Assembly (NCBI GenBank): GCA_017165825.1
Contig: CM029372.1
Location: 669,466 to 733,465 of the forward strand
Source: Hepsetus odoe
Lineage: Eukaryota; Chordata; Actinopteri; Characiformes; Hepsetidae
Length of the DNA stretch: 64,000 nucleotides
Direction of reading: 5' to 3'
The first letter of the stretch is position 1; each line of letters opens with the position of its first letter. The notes beneath the pieces were generated by a model, which did not search any database, was not told where the DNA came from, and saw nothing but the letters and a program-made list of their open reading frames with translations. The position numbers were made by a program, and so were the translations under genes. Shown here in pieces: positions 1-10,860 of this stretch.

Positions 1-365
1 TACCTTTACCAGTCATGCTGCCAACATTCAAAGTCCCTACCCTCACTTCCACTCTCCTCTCCTTCTTTCTCTCCTTCTCCCTCTGGACATGCCTTCCTCC
101 TCTTCTTCTTATTCTTTGGCCAACAGTAATCCAATTTCCACCAGCACCCTGTAGGCTAACAGCACTGATGGCGGTCGTTGTTAACCCGGGCCTCGACCGA
201 TCCGGTATGGAATTCTGTATCGTTGTCCGCATATTGATTTGGCAAAGTTTTACACCGGATGCCCTTCCTGACGTAACCCTCCCCATTTACCCGGGCTTGG
301 GACCGGCACGAAGAAATACACTGGCTTGTGCATCCCTAGTGGCTGGGTTTCACAATGCAACAATT
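1..365 (-). mobile_element. RTE-type LINE, 5' end of element
   Basis: Read on the minus strand, positions 1-60 encode VEVRVGTLNVGSMTGKG, the typical start of the apurinic endonuclease domain in RTE-clade LINE proteins. Positions 65-365 would be its 5' leader, a sequence very common in fish genomes (GGATGCCCTTCCTGACG and CGGGCTTGGGACCGGCAC on plus). The endonuclease continues past the left edge. The element class rests on the protein motif; assigning the leader to it is inference from the fish repeat pattern. Confidence 0.65.
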
Positions 366-840
366 AATTAAGCATATTATTTTTATGTGAACCAATGTCC
401 AAATGTCAAAATAGCTTTCATAATAAATATTTCCTTGCTTTTTTACAACACCTCAGATTTACAATGAGACAAAACGTCTACTTATTCACTTAGTCAAAGT
501 TAATACACAATGTTCATTGTTTATTTTTTTATTTGAATCTCATTACCTCATTATCTCAGAGCTTATCTGATCAACATTTGCCAATTTCCTGAAAGTCACC
601 CCTCAGAAGTTGAAAAACCTAAGGGGGTACAGCCAATGTATGTGTTCCTAGGAAATGTTATGGTAATATTTGTTAACCGTTTTTAATGAAAAATAATTCA
701 TTTCATAGCCTATTTATAAAATGCATTTACATTTGTACTAAATACTGTACCAAACATTCTGCGCCAAAAAGTCAGTTACTTGAAATGTGAAGATATTGTA
801 TTAGTTGAAACGTGAAGATATGTTAATTTTTTAAAATATT
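366..840. other. AT-rich lgr5 intron, no feature seen
   Basis: This AT-rich stretch lies between the RTE fragment and the GC-rich reading frame. I see no exon, no 72-bp leucine-rich-repeat exon of lgr5, and no LTR that could be the 5' partner of the LTR at 3992-4423. Confidence 0.5.
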
Positions 841-1038
841 ATTGCACTGAAAAAATGCTGGACCGCGTGTTGTTTTCCGCACGCGACATGGAAGGCGGGG
901 CTTCGTTGAAGGCTGGCGTTGCGCAACGCGGAGGCACGACGCCAACCGCGCCGCAAGCGCCTCAACGCGGAAGCACGAAGCCAACCGCGCCGCACGCGGG
1001 TCAACGCAGAGATTCAGCGCCAGAGAGCGCGAGAGCGC

Positions 1039-1372
1039 CGCGCGCCAGTAACCGCGATCCGCCAGCGGAGAAAGCGCCGCGCACAGCTGATAGCGGGAAC
1101 ACGGCAAGCGCAAATCACCACAAGAGGTTGGTAGCAAACGCGCCTTTCCGTGTTCACAGCGAAAGCACGACGCTCACCGCTCCGCACCACAACAGCACGG
1201 CGTCCCCCGCGCCGCACCGCGACTGCACGACGCCCACCACGCCGCAGCGCGCCAGCAACCACAGTCCGCCAGCGGAGAAAGCGCCGCGCGCAGCTGATAG
1301 CGGGAACACGGCCAACGCGAATCACCACAAGAGGTTGGTAGCAAACGCGCCTTTCCGTGTTCACAGCGACAG
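1039..1372 (+). repeat. 207-bp in-frame tandem repeat, CpG-rich
   Basis: Two copies of a 207-bp unit (69 codons, so frame is kept) lie head to tail. The shared block from AATCACCACAAGAGG to GTGTTCACAGCGA starts at 1113 and again at 1320. The tract is much richer in GC and CpG than its AT-rich surroundings. Confidence 0.8.
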
Positions 1373-1403
1373 CACGGCGTCCCCCGCGCCGCACCGCGAC
1401 TGC

Positions 1404-1510
1404 ACGGCGCCCACCGCGCCGCCACGCGCCAGCACGGCGCCCACCGCGCCGCCACGCACCAGCACAGCGCCCACCGCGCCGCCACGCGAAAGCACAGCGC
1501 ACACCGCGCC
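1404..1510 (+). repeat. 30-bp minisatellite coding for TAPTAPPR(A/T/E)S
   Basis: About three and a half tandem 30-bp units encode decapeptides such as TAPTAPPRAS. They extend the Thr/Pro/Arg-rich part of the reading frame and are out of keeping with local base composition. The high GC content also opens long spurious frames on both strands here. Confidence 0.75.
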
Positions 1511-3975
1511 GCAACGCGACTGCACGGCGTCCACCAAGAGGAATGCAAAGAAGGCCACCCGCAACAAGAGAAGCGAGGCAATGGCAAAGAAGGCAGTTCT
1601 GGACGCAGAGAGCAGGAGGATAGTGGAGACCACTTCCTGCATCGCGCAACCGGGGAAGTCGACCAAGGAAGCCCTTCGCAACAAGGAAAGCGGCATCAAG
1701 AAATCGACCCCCAAACCCAGCTCCATGAAGCCATCTGCTACACAGAAAGCAGAGAAGGAGCAGCTCCAGGTTAGTGGCAAATTTAAAAGGGAAGTTCGGG
1801 TGCAAAGGAGAATTGAACATGAGGCTGCTGTAACCATTCAGGCACAGGTGAGGAAACACATAAACAGAAAGTACTACCTGAAGCTACTGTGGGCAGCCAA
1901 GACGGTTCAGCGATATTATAGAGCTAGTAAGAGTATGAGGCAAGAAATGAAGTCTTTGAAGGAGAAAAAAGGGGCTGTTGTTGTTCTACAAGCTGCATTC
2001 CGAGGGATGAAGACCAGACAGACTCTGAAACTGAAGCACCAGGCTGCCACGGTTATACAAAGGGCTTACAGGGCACACTGGGCTCGGGCACGATACTCAT
2101 ACATCAAACAGACTGTTGTTGCAATCCAGCTGAGGTATCGTTCCACACGTGAAGCCAGAAAACAGAGAGAGGAGTTTTTGACATTGCGCTCCGCTGCAAT
2201 GCCTGAAAGCCTGCTTCAGAGGTCAGAGGGTCAGAAGGGCTGTGATCCTGCACCATCAGGCCGCTTCCCTGATTCAGGCTGCGTTCAGAAGACACAGGGA
2301 GGTAACAAAGTACCAGGCCATAAGAAGGTCAGCCATCTTCATTCAAAGATATTTTAGGTCCTACATCAGGGGCAAAAGTGAACATGAAAGATTTCAGGTG
2401 TTGAGAAAGTCAGCGATACGCATCCAGGCAGCTTTTAGAGGTTATTTAGTGCGAAAAAATGTTAATGCTATGAACAAAGCTGCTGTCGTCATTCAGGCTG
2501 TTGGGAGAGTGCACCAGCGGGGCTCTGTCTTCAAGAGGCCGCGCTGGGCAACAGGTGGTCGTCAGAGGAGGTTCGGAAGGTGGAGACCGGGACTTCAACA
2601 AGGACAGAGGTGTCAAAGGCGTAAACATGCTGCGAAGTGCTTGCAGAAGTCAGTCAGAGTGGAGCCGGTGAGGGATCGGGCCGTGTGGCACAGAGAGGCG
2701 AGGACAATCCAGTCCCACCTCGGAGGTGAGCAGATCAGCTGCAGTAATGTTCGGTTTGCTGAACAGGAGGAGTTGCTGACGGGACTCTACCATCAGCTGA
2801 CCGAGGGAACCGCCATGCCACAGGTGAACGCCACGGTCTCGAAGGACCAGAGGAAGGAAAAAGAGGAGACTTTGGCTCAAGTAAAAGGTGAGCGTCACGG
2901 AAGGAACAGCCAGTTCAGAGAGGGCAGAGAGGTCCTTCTATTCAAGATACACGCTGTGAGGGTTTCCCAAAGAAAGGGACTGGGGAGAAGACAGGAACAG
3001 AGAAACCAGATCGTAGGCCGGATAACACGGAGAGTTGGGACTCCAACCACTCAGGAGAAGCTGGAGGCTAAAGTAGCCACAATGGAGGGGCAATTGCATC
3101 AGTGCAGGACAGAGCTGAGACAGGTGCAGGACCACAACATCGCTCTGCAGGCTGACCTGAGGGAGGCCCGTCATGAGGCCAGCAAGCTCACCGAGCTAGA
3201 AAACCAGGTCAGAGGTATGGAAGGTAAATTGGCCCTCATCGAATCTCTACTCTCTTCTCCGACACCAGTGCCTGCTGGAACCCAGAGAGCAAAAGCCGAA
3301 ACAGAGCATCCGGAGAACAGTCCAGCGGAGAAATGGGTAACGAATGCAGAAAGGGAGCAGCTGCCTTCAGGCCCCCTAGCATCGGCTCGCCCCCGCAACT
3401 CAGCAAACCCAGAACAAGGTGACGTTTGGAGGAAGCCACGGGGAACTCCTCAACGTGAAACCAAAAGCTGGGACACTGCGTCGCCGGGCCCCAAGCGACC
3501 AGGAAGTATGACCCAGACAAGGAAAAGGGCAAAAGACACCAGCACGAATCAGTTCAAGGAGACGGACCAGAACTTCGGCGCCAGAGATTCGGGGAGAAGC
3601 GACGCGCGGAACCCGACTGACAGGGGTTGTAAGCAGAGCTTAGACTCATTGAAAAAGACTTCCTCTGTAAACCCCGTAACGTCTCTGTGTAGCTCCCTTT
3701 CAGGTCCTGTCGAGTCCAGGGGTTCCATGGAGTCAGGCAAAGCCTCCAAGGACGTAAGAGCCAAGGTCAGGCACCGGTCAAAAAGGTGGACGGAACTGCT
3801 GGGATTCCCCTCACCACCACCAGCTGCCCGACATAACTGGTCGGAGGTCCTTTGATGGTTTTTTTTTGTTTTCTATGGACCTGACCGTGTGTCCCGACTA
3901 GGGACTTTTGTGTTGTTGTTTGTGCCTCCCCCCTGAGGTTCGGCTGCGTTCGGGCACTTCGGGAGCCGCGCCCTT

Positions 3976-3988
3976 GGGGGGGGGGGGG
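3976..3988 (+). promoter_or_regulatory. Polypurine-tract-like G run before LTR
   Basis: A run of 13 G lies four bases before the LTR. In many fish Ty3/Gypsy-type elements a G-rich purine tract just before the 3' LTR primes plus-strand synthesis. The preceding text (GGGAGCCGCGCCC) also fits that pattern. Confidence 0.5.
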
Positions 3989-3991
3989 TTC

Positions 3992-4423
3992 TGTCACGTG
4001 TGTTAGGGTTTGGGCACGCTAGAGGGCGCTCTCTGACACGTGTGTGGTGTTTTGGGCACGCTAGAGGGCGCTCTCGTGCCCTGCGGGCAGGTGTGCATCA
4101 TTGGGGCTGACTATTTAAGCCCCGATGAGTCAGAACAGAGCGCGGCTCATTAGGTAGGTCTAACCTACGCGTAACGGGTGGTGGTTGTGTAAACTTTGTG
4201 TCGTTTGTATAAACTTTGTGTCTATGACTAGGTATAGGTCGCCTAGTATAGACCAGTTAGTATCTAGGGCTAGACTGCAGTTCCCCAGTCATAGGGTTTC
4301 ATGTGTAGAACTGCAGTCCCCCGTTCCCTGTGTCTTGTTTGTTTTGTCACTGTGCGTAATAAACTTCTGTTCTGAACTCTTGGCTCTGACCTGACGTCCC
4401 TCCGGTACCCCGCCACCGTTACA
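3992..4423 (+). mobile_element. LTR of a Ty3/Gypsy-like fish retrotransposon
   Basis: This 432-bp LTR starts TGTCACG and ends CCGTTACA, so it has TG...CA ends. It contains a TATA-type box (CTATTTAAG, 4111-4119) and a polyadenylation signal AATAAA (4358-4363). The U3 region has a duplicated module with a CACGTG E-box in each copy. Related LTRs occur at 11048-11362 (plus) and 20648-21004 (minus). No 5' LTR partner is present upstream in the window. Family assignment rests on structure only, because no gag or pol is attached. Confidence 0.7.
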
Positions 4424-4469
4424 AAAGTCAATATGGTGGAATATGGCAATCAAAATAGTTCTCACTCAC

Positions 4470-7400
4470 AGTACTTTAAGACTGATAAGACCATCAAATG
4501 CTCCTTTAGGAATGTCCTTCAAATTATTTCCAGCTAATCGCCTGTGGAGAGAAAAAGAAAAAAGAAATTTAGTCTTGTTATTATATAATCAAAAGTACAA
4601 TGCAACAGTACAATGTATTGGGCACTGCTTACCTTGGCAAAACTTTTTCAAATGTATTTCAATAACACCATAACCATACATTACCATACATATAATTATA
4701 GAATAATAATCATATAATAAATAAATATAATAATATAATACATTTTCAGAAAATATTCAAATTTTCAAAAAAATATTCAAAAAAAGATAAAGTAGTAAAA
4801 TGTAATAAAAAAACATTTCTGGGCAGTTAATATCTTTTAAGAAAATAATTAATATATTTTAGTTTAAGTTTACAAAGTGAAAATGAAATATTAGTCTTTT
4901 CATTTCTTTTTGGTATTTATGTCTTCAGTGCATAGCAAAAAAAAAAGAACTGGCCTTGTCTTATATACACAAATATATAGTTTGAGTGACATTGTTCAGT
5001 TACATTCTTGTCAGGATGTACCAATGTTAAATACCAAACCACCTCAAGAAGCATGGCGGAAAGGTGGCCAGGGTCTGCAAGTACCCAGTATGCCATAGGG
5101 CCTGTCTTGACATTATAGTGCTAGTTGTTGCAGGGAGGTGTTGTATCTCACCCCTTTTGGGGGAATCAACAGGGGAGGCCTGCTAATGAATGAAGACATA
5201 GATCCAGGACAGACAAAAATGCTGCTGAAGGGATAGAGCTATACTTCCCCTTATGTTCTGGGGCTTTCAAGAAAGGGGTCAACTTGTGTCCACCAAAAAG
5301 GACAGTTTGCTCTGAACAGACGTCAAACCACAGACATTACACCAGAGCACACAACCAAAGGAATTTGTTCTTTCTTTGAAAAAATTTGGCCATTTGGCCA
5401 TTTGGCCTACACAGGTGTGAGTTATAGGGTCAAACAGGAGGCAGAATACATAGTACATAGCATGTACAGAAACCTACTAATACTGCAATGTTAATAAAGC
5501 TAAGAAGTTCTACACATCGCGCAACTTGACTCACAGTTAAATCAAAGCTAAAAATGACTTTAATTCAGAATGTCAGTATGCAAATTTATAATCATTATTG
5601 AAACATTTTTAATAGGACTGCACAATATTCCCAAAATACCAGAGTTGCAGTAGCAATGCAGCTAATTGCTATTGCAATACACACTGAAACAGTCACCCAG
5701 CACTTAGATTGGCATTGGTTAGAGACTCATTTGCATTTGGTTTAAAAATGATGAGAACAAGACCAGACTTAACAAGAACTAACAGGCATATTTCACAGTT
5801 CATATTGGCATTGTAACGAATCTTGTTATAAACTGTATTTAAAAAACATTTGTATAAAATTTTGTCAGCATTGCAAAATGAAATTGAACTTCAGTATTAT
5901 TACTGGTCAAAAGATAATACAGAAAACTGAGCCCTCGTGAATATCATAAAAGTAACATAGATAACTTTGGAGGGCACTATTTAACCAAACATATGAATGA
6001 GCATACTCACAGCTCTTCAAGAAAGTGGAGACTGAAGAGAGTGTTGCTTGGTAAATGGCTTATGTTGTTCATGCTTAAATCCCTGTAGATAGAGAAAAAG
6101 AGAGATACACTCTTTCAGTCCTTTCTTTATAGAATTTGCAATGCTAATTATGCAGAGGTGGCATTTACATTTACGGCATTTAGCTGAAAATCAGAGCAAC
6201 TCCCAATTCCTGATTACAGGGACAGTCCCCCTTGAACAACTAAGGGTTAAGGGTTTTAGACAGCATTAGACATTTCAGTGTTTTATGAAAACTAATCCAA
6301 ACCACTTAATTTACTCCAATATCTTAATAACTGCTATTATATATAAATAAATTTAAAAATATATATATAAAGCTATTATATTTGTTTTATTGGTTATCTT
6401 TCCTAGAAATATTGATCCATGTCAATGCTTATCTACTACTGAATGAAAATATCTGTTAAAACATTTTCTGAGAGCTGAATGAAACATTGTAAATGTGTCT
6501 CCATGTTGTGTTCAACAAAAAAAACTACACATATAACAAATGACAACAAATATATCTTTGATATTTTATTACCTTCATATCCAGGTCTCTGAAAAATTCT
6601 TAGGTAATAAAACTGCTGTTGCCTTTTTTTTTTGGCAATTTGCTTTTCATCAACAGCTGCTTCTAGTATAAATCTAATTAACCTGATAAACTGAACTGAA
6701 GTACATGCGTCTTAAAAGCCCCTAGTCTAGAGTCCAGCCCTTTGTGTACTACTTTGGGCTGGAGTCATTATGCTTTATTATGGAAGGCATAAATGAATGC
6801 CTGGTTGATTAAAAATAAATATCTGCCACAAAAACTCACAATCAATCATACAAAGGACAGTATAAATCTAATTATTAAATAACTATATATAAATAATTAA
6901 ATGGGGGCAGCGGTGGCCTAGTGGTTAGGGCGTTGGCCGGAGGATTCGGTGTTCGAACCCCTTCCCAATAGGTTGCCCTGAGGTACCCTTGAGCAAGGTG
7001 CCGTCCCCGTAACGCTCCTCCCTGCAATGGACTGGCGACCTGTCCAGGGTGTGTCCCCCGTCCTTCACCCTGTGTGAGCTGGGATGGACTCCAGTACTCC
7101 CCCGCGACCCCGCTTGGGACAAGCGGCAGAAACTGACTGACTGACTGACTAAATAATTAAACAGCCTTATTCAAGTGCTTAATTAATTTGCTGCAAAATA
7201 AAGTCAGAAATATCTTATTTCAAGCATAGCAAAATAAACACTTCATTCTTGATGGCAATGCAGAGTTTGAGTTTCTTAATGTTTTGGGATCTGTTTTTGG
7301 AAGAGGTAACCTTGGCAGAATTAAGTGAAAGTGAAAGAAAGTGACAACCCTTGTCATTGCAAGGTCAAAGCACAGCAGACAATGAACCACAATGAAATTG

Positions 7401-8678
7401 TGAACACCGTGCAGCAGTGGGCAGCTATTGAAAGCGCCCAGGGATTTATTATTTTTTTTCATTAAAGAGGTCAAACAAAAGGAATAAATGAGAAAATCTC
7501 AAATAAAAGGTGTATTCCACAGTAAACTAGACTGACACTGATCAACACTGCAGTGGCTGCACTTAGAGGTAGAGGTAATTAGCTTTAATGCAGTGGAGAG
7601 GCAGCTGGTGTTGCTTGTAAGGCTGCAGAAGCGTCGGCGGAACAAAGAAGGGGCAATTTCATAGCTCCTCGACTTCTTTCCCAAGGGTCTAAAGTATCCA
7701 GGCAGGAGGAGATGGTGGGGGGTTGAAGTGAATTACAAGGCAGCTGACTGGCAAGGGGTAAGGATACCTTTTCAAAGAGGCTGATGGTCACTCTCTTCCC
7801 TTCTCTTTCACTCATAGTTCTGTAGTGGAAGACTGTCTCCTCAGAACTAGGCTTTTTGCCAGGTTACTCCCTGTGTCTAGGTGAATTTGTAGGATACCTA
7901 TCAATCTTATCAGATGGATAAAATTGTTAGGTACCATACAGTTTCGTAATCCTATCAGTCTCATTCCTTTGGACCCATCTGAATAGCCTGAAAGCCTACC
8001 AGTTCATGGAGTCACGGTGTCTGCAAGGTACACAAAGCAGAAGAAGAACAGATAGTGGCTTTGTTTGTTTACTGTGGCCACTGCAATTAAATGCATAGCC
8101 TCAGAGCCATTCAAAGGAACTCCTTGTCCTTTAGGTAGTGTGTCCTCTTTGGATTTTGAGAAAATGGGAGTATGAAAATCTATTGATGAATATAGACATC
8201 ACTGCAAAAGTTTTAGGCAGGTGTGAAAAAATGCTATAAACAAAGAATGCTTTCAGAAATATAAATAATATAATTATATAATAATAATATAATCTAAATA
8301 ATATAAATAATTGTTTATTTTTATCAATTTACAAAATGCAAAGTGAGCGAACAAAAGAAAAATCAGACAGAAGAGACAGAAGGATGTGAGGAAACCTACA
8401 TCCACAGAAGATCTGTGGTTAGTTCACCAAGATGTTTGGAACAACCTACCAGCCGAGTTCCTTCAAAAACTGTGTGCAAGTGTACCTAGAAGAATTTATG
8501 CTGTTTTGAAGGCAAAGGGTGGTCACACCAAATATTGATTTGATTTAGATTTCTCTTTTGTTCATTCACTGCATTTTGTTGATTGATGAAAATAATGATT
8601 AACACTTCCATTTTTGAAAGCATTCTTTGTTTAGAGCATTTTTTCCACACCTGCCTAAAACTTTTGCACAGTACTGTG

Positions 8679-8731
<53 letters not shown>

Positions 8732-9809
8732 CTTCAAGGTTTGTAAATCAAGAGGTAAAATAAGCTGTCTGATATTAGGTTACACTACTTGAAAATCTCA
8801 CAGAGGAATAACAAGCAGTGAATCAGGTTTCCTTGAGTTTCTTAGAAACGAGCAGCCTGCTGCACCTGCCGCACTCTGGCTTCCTCCTGCTGCTACGATG
8901 AACATGTGGCACCATCTTTAGTTTGTACTACAGTGAAAGAGGCTGGGCAGGACAAGTTGCACAACATTCGAAACGTGCGCGCGTGTGTGTTTGGGGATTC
9001 TGTGGGTTGTTGGTTTGTACAGAAGAAAGTAAATTAAACAAAGTATGCTTTTAGAGAGGATAATGAAACCCATAATGGACCATTTCTTTATACCATTCTT
9101 GTGCCACTTCTTTTCTCCAAGATTTCTATTTTTCTTGCACTAAATAATTCACTGCAGTGTAAGTATGCAATTGACACAGTTACATGTACATAACTGCGAT
9201 GGGTCCAGGGTGTGTCCCCCGTCCTTCGCCCTGTGTGAGTTGGGATAGACTCCAGCACTCCCCGCAACCCCACATGGGACAAGCGGCGGAAAATGACTGA
9301 CTGACATTTACATAATATGCAATATAATAACGACACTGACACAAAGAGAAAACGATCATCTATAAATTATAATTTATAGGCATGGTTTCAAAAGCCATCC
9401 TTATCCTTAAAAGACTATTAGAAATTGAACTGTACTGTATTGTGGGTATTTAAAGTCTGGGCTGTTTTCAAAATTTGTGTTCACCATTTAGTAATCTGTT
9501 AAACAGGACTTTATCAGTAAACCACTCATGTGAAGGTTTGCTTTACGGCTCATGTTAACTTTTGCAGTCAGAACTTTCCAAGAAGTAAAGGTAGAACAAA
9601 ACCAAACGCCAAGACACTTACAGGAAAGAGGTGAAGATGCTGATCTTTGCCGGAAGTGTGGCGAGGCCACGGTCAGCGCAGTCCACTCGCAGCAGCGCAC
9701 CGTTCTCCTCGCAGCGACACGGCACAGGACACTCGTCGAGGCGAGCCACGACCTCGCGGCTGCTCATTGTGAGAAGCAGGAAGCCAAAGCACGAAATCAT
9801 CGCTTTCAT
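4470..9809 (-). CDS. lgr5: Leucine-rich-repeat G-protein-coupled receptor, LGR5-like (exons 1-3, partial)
   Basis: Three coding exons can be read. Exon 1 (9809-9622) has a signal peptide (MKAMISCFGFLLL), then the cysteine-rich LRR N-cap CPVPCRCEE, VDCADRGLATLP and ISIFTSF, and ends at donor GTAAGT in phase 2. Exons 2 (6082-6011) and 3 (4541-4470) are each exactly 72 bp, flanked by AG and GTGAGT, and encode one 24-residue LRR each (LDLSMNNIS; LRLAGNNLKDIPKGAF). One 72-bp exon per repeat and these motifs are typical of LGR4/5/6, R-spondin receptors that amplify Wnt signalling at the plasma membrane. The wording of exon 3 and the neighbouring tetraspanin favour LGR5. Later repeats and the seven-helix part lie beyond the left edge. 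The start was chosen because it gives a signal peptide just ahead of the N-cap. Confidence 0.85.
4560..6010. other. lgr5 intron 2
   Basis: This AT-rich intron separates LRR exons 3 and 2. I see no further exon and no clear mobile element in it. Confidence 0.5.
6160..6270 (-). mobile_element. SINE fragment (second tRNA-derived family)
   Basis: Plus-strand text CATTTAGCTGAAAATCAGAG and CCTGATTACAGGGACAG is the reverse of the 3' body of the SINEs at 34388-34600 and 56258-56452. The tRNA-like head is missing. Confidence 0.6.
6903..7143 (+). mobile_element. tRNA-derived SINE, full length, tail type A
   Basis: The head GGGGGCAGCGGTGGCCTAGT has an A-box-like region and GTTCGAACCCC supplies the B box. 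A body with GAGGTACCCTTGAGCAAGGT and a tail ending in a TGAC repeat follow. Near-perfect flanking duplications of about 12 bp (TAAATAATTAAA) mark retroposition into lgr5 intron 1. Confidence 0.85.
7322..7442 (-). mobile_element. SINE fragment, tail type B
   Basis: It matches the 3' half of the SINE at 32581-32826 in reverse (GTGACAACCCTTGTCATTGC, CAGTGGGCAGCTATTGAAAG). The tRNA-like head is absent. Confidence 0.7.
8195..8677 (+). mobile_element. Deleted Tc1-like transposon, copy 1
   Basis: Inverted ends (GCAAAAGTTTTAGGCAGGTG; CACCTGCCTAAAACTTTTGC) bound about 480 bp. The plus strand still encodes the C-terminus of a Tc1-type transposase (VRKPTSTEDLWLV to GGHTKY and a stop). The catalytic core is gone, so this is a non-autonomous derivative. 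Copies 2 and 3 are at 19351-19903 and 28239-28789 in the other orientation. Confidence 0.75.
8681..8729. repeat. (TA)n microsatellite
   Basis: About 24 TA units lie directly after the right end of the Tc1 derivative, as often seen where Tc1 elements insert at TA. Confidence 0.9.
9198..9304 (+). mobile_element. SINE 3' fragment, tail type A
   Basis: GTCCAGGGTGTGTCCCCCGT and GGGACAAGCGGCGGAAAATG match the tail of the SINE at 6903-7143. The 5' half is missing. Confidence 0.7.
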
Positions 9810-10046
9810 AGCAGTGTCGAGGGACTGTTTTCTGACGACGTTTTTCTTCGTCGATAAAGTTGTTTCTAAAAAGCGTCGTTGAGTTTTGAATGGTGCGCGC
9901 GCCAGGTAACGTCCCCTCCAACCATCCAGCAGCACACAGCTCACCTCACTGCTCCCCTCCCTTCGACATCCCTTTTTACCTTTCACGACGCAGTGTGATA
10001 GTCCTGCTGGTGGGCAGGGACTCAGGGACTCTCTGAAGGACAGGCA

Positions 10047-10052
10047 TTTATA
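10047..10052 (-). promoter_or_regulatory. Possible TATA box of lgr5
   Basis: The minus strand reads CCATATAAATGCC about 240 bp upstream of the lgr5 start codon. It is the only TATA-like site close to the first exon. The position is plausible for a core promoter, but nothing else confirms it. Confidence 0.3.
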
Positions 10053-10289
10053 TGGACAGAGGCGCTCCACCAGTACCTTCTGTCTTCTTGTACCTTAACA
10101 TGCATCAGGCAGGATAGAACCTTTGGCAAGAACCACTTCATACCAAGAACAGCACACATTTCAGCATTTCTGTTTAATTCTATTGAAACTAGTGTTTAGT
10201 GAATCTATCTCTTTAACCCTCATCTAATGATTTGATAATGGCAAATCAGTTGTAAAGTGTGAGAGCAATGTTTTCTTTGGGTACCACTT

Positions 10290-10490
10290 CATCTTAAAAA
10301 GCATGGAAGTCACTGTCACTTCACTGTGAGAAAGTCCTAGGTTTGATTCCCAGGTGAGATGATCTGGGTCCTTTTTTATGTGGAGTTTGCATGCTGTCCC
10401 CATGTCTGTGTGGGTTTCCTGTGGGTGTTGTCCCACTGTGTAAAGACCTGCCCGTTAGCCAGCTTGGAGATGCAGAATTGGCCGTAGGTG
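10290..10490 (+). mobile_element. SINE-like repeat fragment
   Basis: A tRNA-like B-box motif (AGGTTTGATTCCCAGG) is followed by GTGGAGTTTGCATGCTGTCC, a widespread fish repeat pattern. A reversed piece of the same pattern occurs near 17280-17370. The family name is not known to me. Confidence 0.45.
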
Positions 10491-10860
10491 TAAGTGTGTT
10501 TTTCTAGCGTGTTAGTGTAACCAGGTTGAATTATATAGTTATAATTACACAAAATCTGTTAAGTCCTAGGCAGTTGTTGCTCTACCTGACGGTGAGGACC
10601 TCCAAACCTGTGGTGGCACTTATTATTAATTACAGCCACTCCTGATCCCTTTTCTTCTTCTGTGGTAAACCCCTATAAACTTGGGATCTCTCCTTGGCCC
10701 CTCCCTCTTTCTACAATTCCCCTGAGGGAGAGGAGCTGGAGTGGGCGCTACACTCATTTGGAGGTGTGTGTCTCTATTGTGAATAAAAGGAGAAAGCCCA
10801 AGGAGACTCCCGTGTCATGCAAAAAATCACACAAAACAGAAGTTCACCGGTCACATTAGG

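Larger units (their letters stand above)
855..3855 (+). pseudogene. ASPM-like IQ-repeat / coiled-coil reading frame, frame-broken
   Basis: This is an intronless reading frame in two overlapping pieces. Frame 1 runs 855-2357; homologous reading leaves it near 2200 and continues in another frame to 3855. The parts in order are a CpG-rich Thr/Ala/Pro/Arg repeat (about residues 20-230), a Lys-rich linker, about ten IQ motifs (nt 1813-2520; examples VIQRAYRAHWARARY and IRIQAAFRGYLVRK), a region with no recognised homology, a heptad-like coiled coil (nt 3052-3255), and a polar Ser/Arg/Lys tail. The spacing and wording of the IQ motifs resemble the long IQ exon of ASPM, which binds calmodulin at spindle poles. 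The ASPM calponin-homology domains are absent. A retroelement poly-G tract and LTR follow directly. It is either a processed and degraded host fragment or cargo of an LTR element. The ASPM resemblance is from family knowledge; the link to the LTR is inference. Confidence 0.55.

Noticed and set aside
1404..1510. CRISPR-like array of 30-bp units
   Set aside because: Units are contiguous with no spacers, and the genome is eukaryotic.
1014..1859. Long minus-strand reading frame (281 codons) opposite the GC-rich repeat
   Set aside because: It is Arg/Ala/Cys-rich and mirrors the repeat on the other strand; high GC content removes stop codons in all frames. No family match.
4185..4394. Short Cys/Val-rich frame within the LTR
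   Set aside because: It lies in the R/U5 part of the LTR with no homology and no reason to be translated.
6903..6980. tRNA gene at the head of each SINE
   Set aside because: Only the A and B box regions are kept; the arms do not form a full cloverleaf and the sequence continues into a SINE body.
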